DNA from: an uncultured Gammaproteobacteria bacterium
Lineage (GTDB): Bacteria; Pseudomonadota; Gammaproteobacteria; Pseudomonadales; Litorivicinaceae
DNA length: 7,150 nucleotides
Direction: 5' to 3'
NCBI GenBank assembly: GCA_913062835.1
Contig: CAJXXD010000040.1
Coordinates: 1 to 7,150, forward strand
Under the pieces are notes generated by a model that worked only from the letters and a program-made list of their open reading frames with translations, did no database searches and was not told the origin of the DNA. Positions 6,366 to 7,150 of the stretch are shown here, in pieces; the first letter of the stretch is position 1, and each line of letters starts with the position of its first letter. A program made the translations under genes and the position numbers.

Positions 6366-7150
6366 AGACGTTTTCGTTCCGGTATCAGTCCGGCTGGCGC
6401 GTAGCGAAGCGCGATCAAAAGCACTAAACCGACCAACATTAATCGCATATGAGCCGCGCCCTCTAAAAGGTGCGCTTTTACTGGGCTCATCGGGTCCATT
6501 CCTTGAGTCAGCGCATTAATTGCCCAGAGTCCTAGAGGCTCTGCTTGAATCCAGAAGAACCAAATAAAAAAGCCGCCTAAGACCGCACCCCAGTTATTGC
6601 CAGAACCGCCAATAATCACCATCACCCAAATGAGGAAAGTGAATCGAAGTGGTTGATAGCCCACCGGGGTGAACTGGCCGTCTAAAGTGGTCAGCATGGC
6701 ACCGGCCATCCCAATGACAGCCGAGCCCAATACAAAGATCCTAAGGTGCTGCCAGGTCACATCTTTGCCCATCGCTGCTGCGGCCGTTTCATTGTCTCGA
6801 ATGGCGCGCATCATCCGTCCCCAGGGCGATTTCAACGCGGTTTCGGATAGCCACAATAAAATCGCGATTACCCCGATAAAGAGCAGCGCATAACAGAGTT
6901 TGACGAAAATCGAGGAGGCATCGTCCACGGGGATACCGAGACGCATCGACCATTCTTGAAACCAAATCGCTTGCTGTAGATCGATTTCAAAAGGTACAGG
7001 ACGAGGCAATCCATTGACGTTTTTGACACCGCGTGTGAGCCATTCTTCGTTTTTGATAAAGAAGATGATGATCTCTGAAATACCCAAGGTGGCGATGGCC
7101 AGATAATCTGAACGAAGTCCCAGTGCGATTTTGCCAATCACAAAGGCAAC
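6362..7150 (-). CDS. livM: Branched-chain amino acid type ABC transporter permease, LivM family (5' end outside window)
   Basis: Membrane permease of a LivFGHMJ-type ABC importer for branched-chain amino acids or related amides or acids. Family marks are LRSDYLAIATLGISEI near the window edge, a SPWGRMMRAIRDNE loop that contacts the ATPase (about 6795-6832), VLGSAVIGMAGAM, and IIGGSGNNWGAVLGG (about 6570-6615), ending MRLMLVGLVLL and a basic ERKRL tail. A GTG at 7139-7141 is not the likely start: the frame runs open to base 7150 and the sequence there is mid-protein, so about the first 100 or more residues are missing. The segment between GISEI and SPWGR is about 80 residues long and includes a polar stretch (KNEEWLTRGVKNVNGLPRPV and onward), longer than in LivM proteins I can recall. 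LivH and the ATPases should lie beyond the window end. The stop lies inside the end of the MFS gene. Confidence 0.94.
   Translation of the reverse strand, partial: VAFVIGKIALGLRSDYLAIATLGISEIIIFFIKNEEWLTRGVKNVNGLPRPVPFEIDLQQAIWFQEWSMRLGIPVDDASSIFVKLCYALLFIGVIAILLWLSETALKSPWGRMMRAIRDNETAAAAMGKDVTWQHLRIFVLGSAVIGMAGAMLTTLDGQFTPVGYQPLRFTFLIWVMVIIGGSGNNWGAVLGGFFIWFFWIQAEPLGLWAINALTQGMDPMSPVKAHLLEGAAHMRLMLVGLVLLIALRYAPAGLIPERKRL

Noticed and set aside
6232..6519. Plus-strand open frame across the MFS end and livM
   Set aside because: It runs out of frame through the MFS 3' end and antisense to livM, with no recognisable protein features.
1..7150. Defence system, prophage, mobile element or CRISPR array
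   Set aside because: All seven genes fit transport, acyl-CoA metabolism or a small secreted protein; no nuclease, integrase, transposase, terminal repeat or spaced direct repeat was seen.

Overview
The window holds seven protein-coding genes packed almost end to end, with no RNA genes, insertion sequences, CRISPR arrays or phage genes visible. GC content is a little over 50% after the first ~95 bases. The gene set (a TRAP carboxylate transporter, a family III CoA-transferase, a crotonase, a secreted protein with a Sec signal peptide, and a branched-chain amino acid ABC permease) fits a heterotrophic proteobacterium. A marine gammaproteobacterium is my best guess, but the species cannot be told from this sequence.

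Bases 3-2628 (+) encode a three-part TRAP transporter. The periplasmic binding protein DctP is cut by the window start. A terminator-like hairpin follows it, then the small membrane subunit DctQ and the large membrane subunit DctM. Bases 2631-4609 (+) encode a crotonase-fold protein and a family III (CaiB/BaiF-type) CoA-transferase. From dctQ to the CoA-transferase the genes either overlap by 4 bases (ATGA) or sit 2 bases apart, so they almost certainly form one translationally coupled operon. The simplest reading is that a carboxylate is brought in by the Na+-driven TRAP system, activated to its CoA ester by CoA transfer, and changed by the crotonase. The substrate cannot be read from sequence. 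The crotonase lacks both glutamates of classical enoyl-CoA hydratases, so its reaction is open.

Bases 4619-5110 (+), 9 bases after the CoA-transferase, encode a small exported protein of unknown function. It carries a 16-residue Gly-rich repeat that looks like a beta-solenoid, and it is the least explained gene here. After a 55-base gap, 5166-6365 (+) encodes a 12-helix MFS transporter. On the opposite strand, 6362-7150 encodes LivM, a permease of a branched-chain amino acid type ABC importer; it is cut by the window end, and its partner genes would lie beyond it. The MFS gene and livM converge and share a CTAG at their stop codons.

The most useful leads are the uncharacterised uptake-and-activation operon, its crotonase without catalytic glutamates, and the secreted repeat protein.
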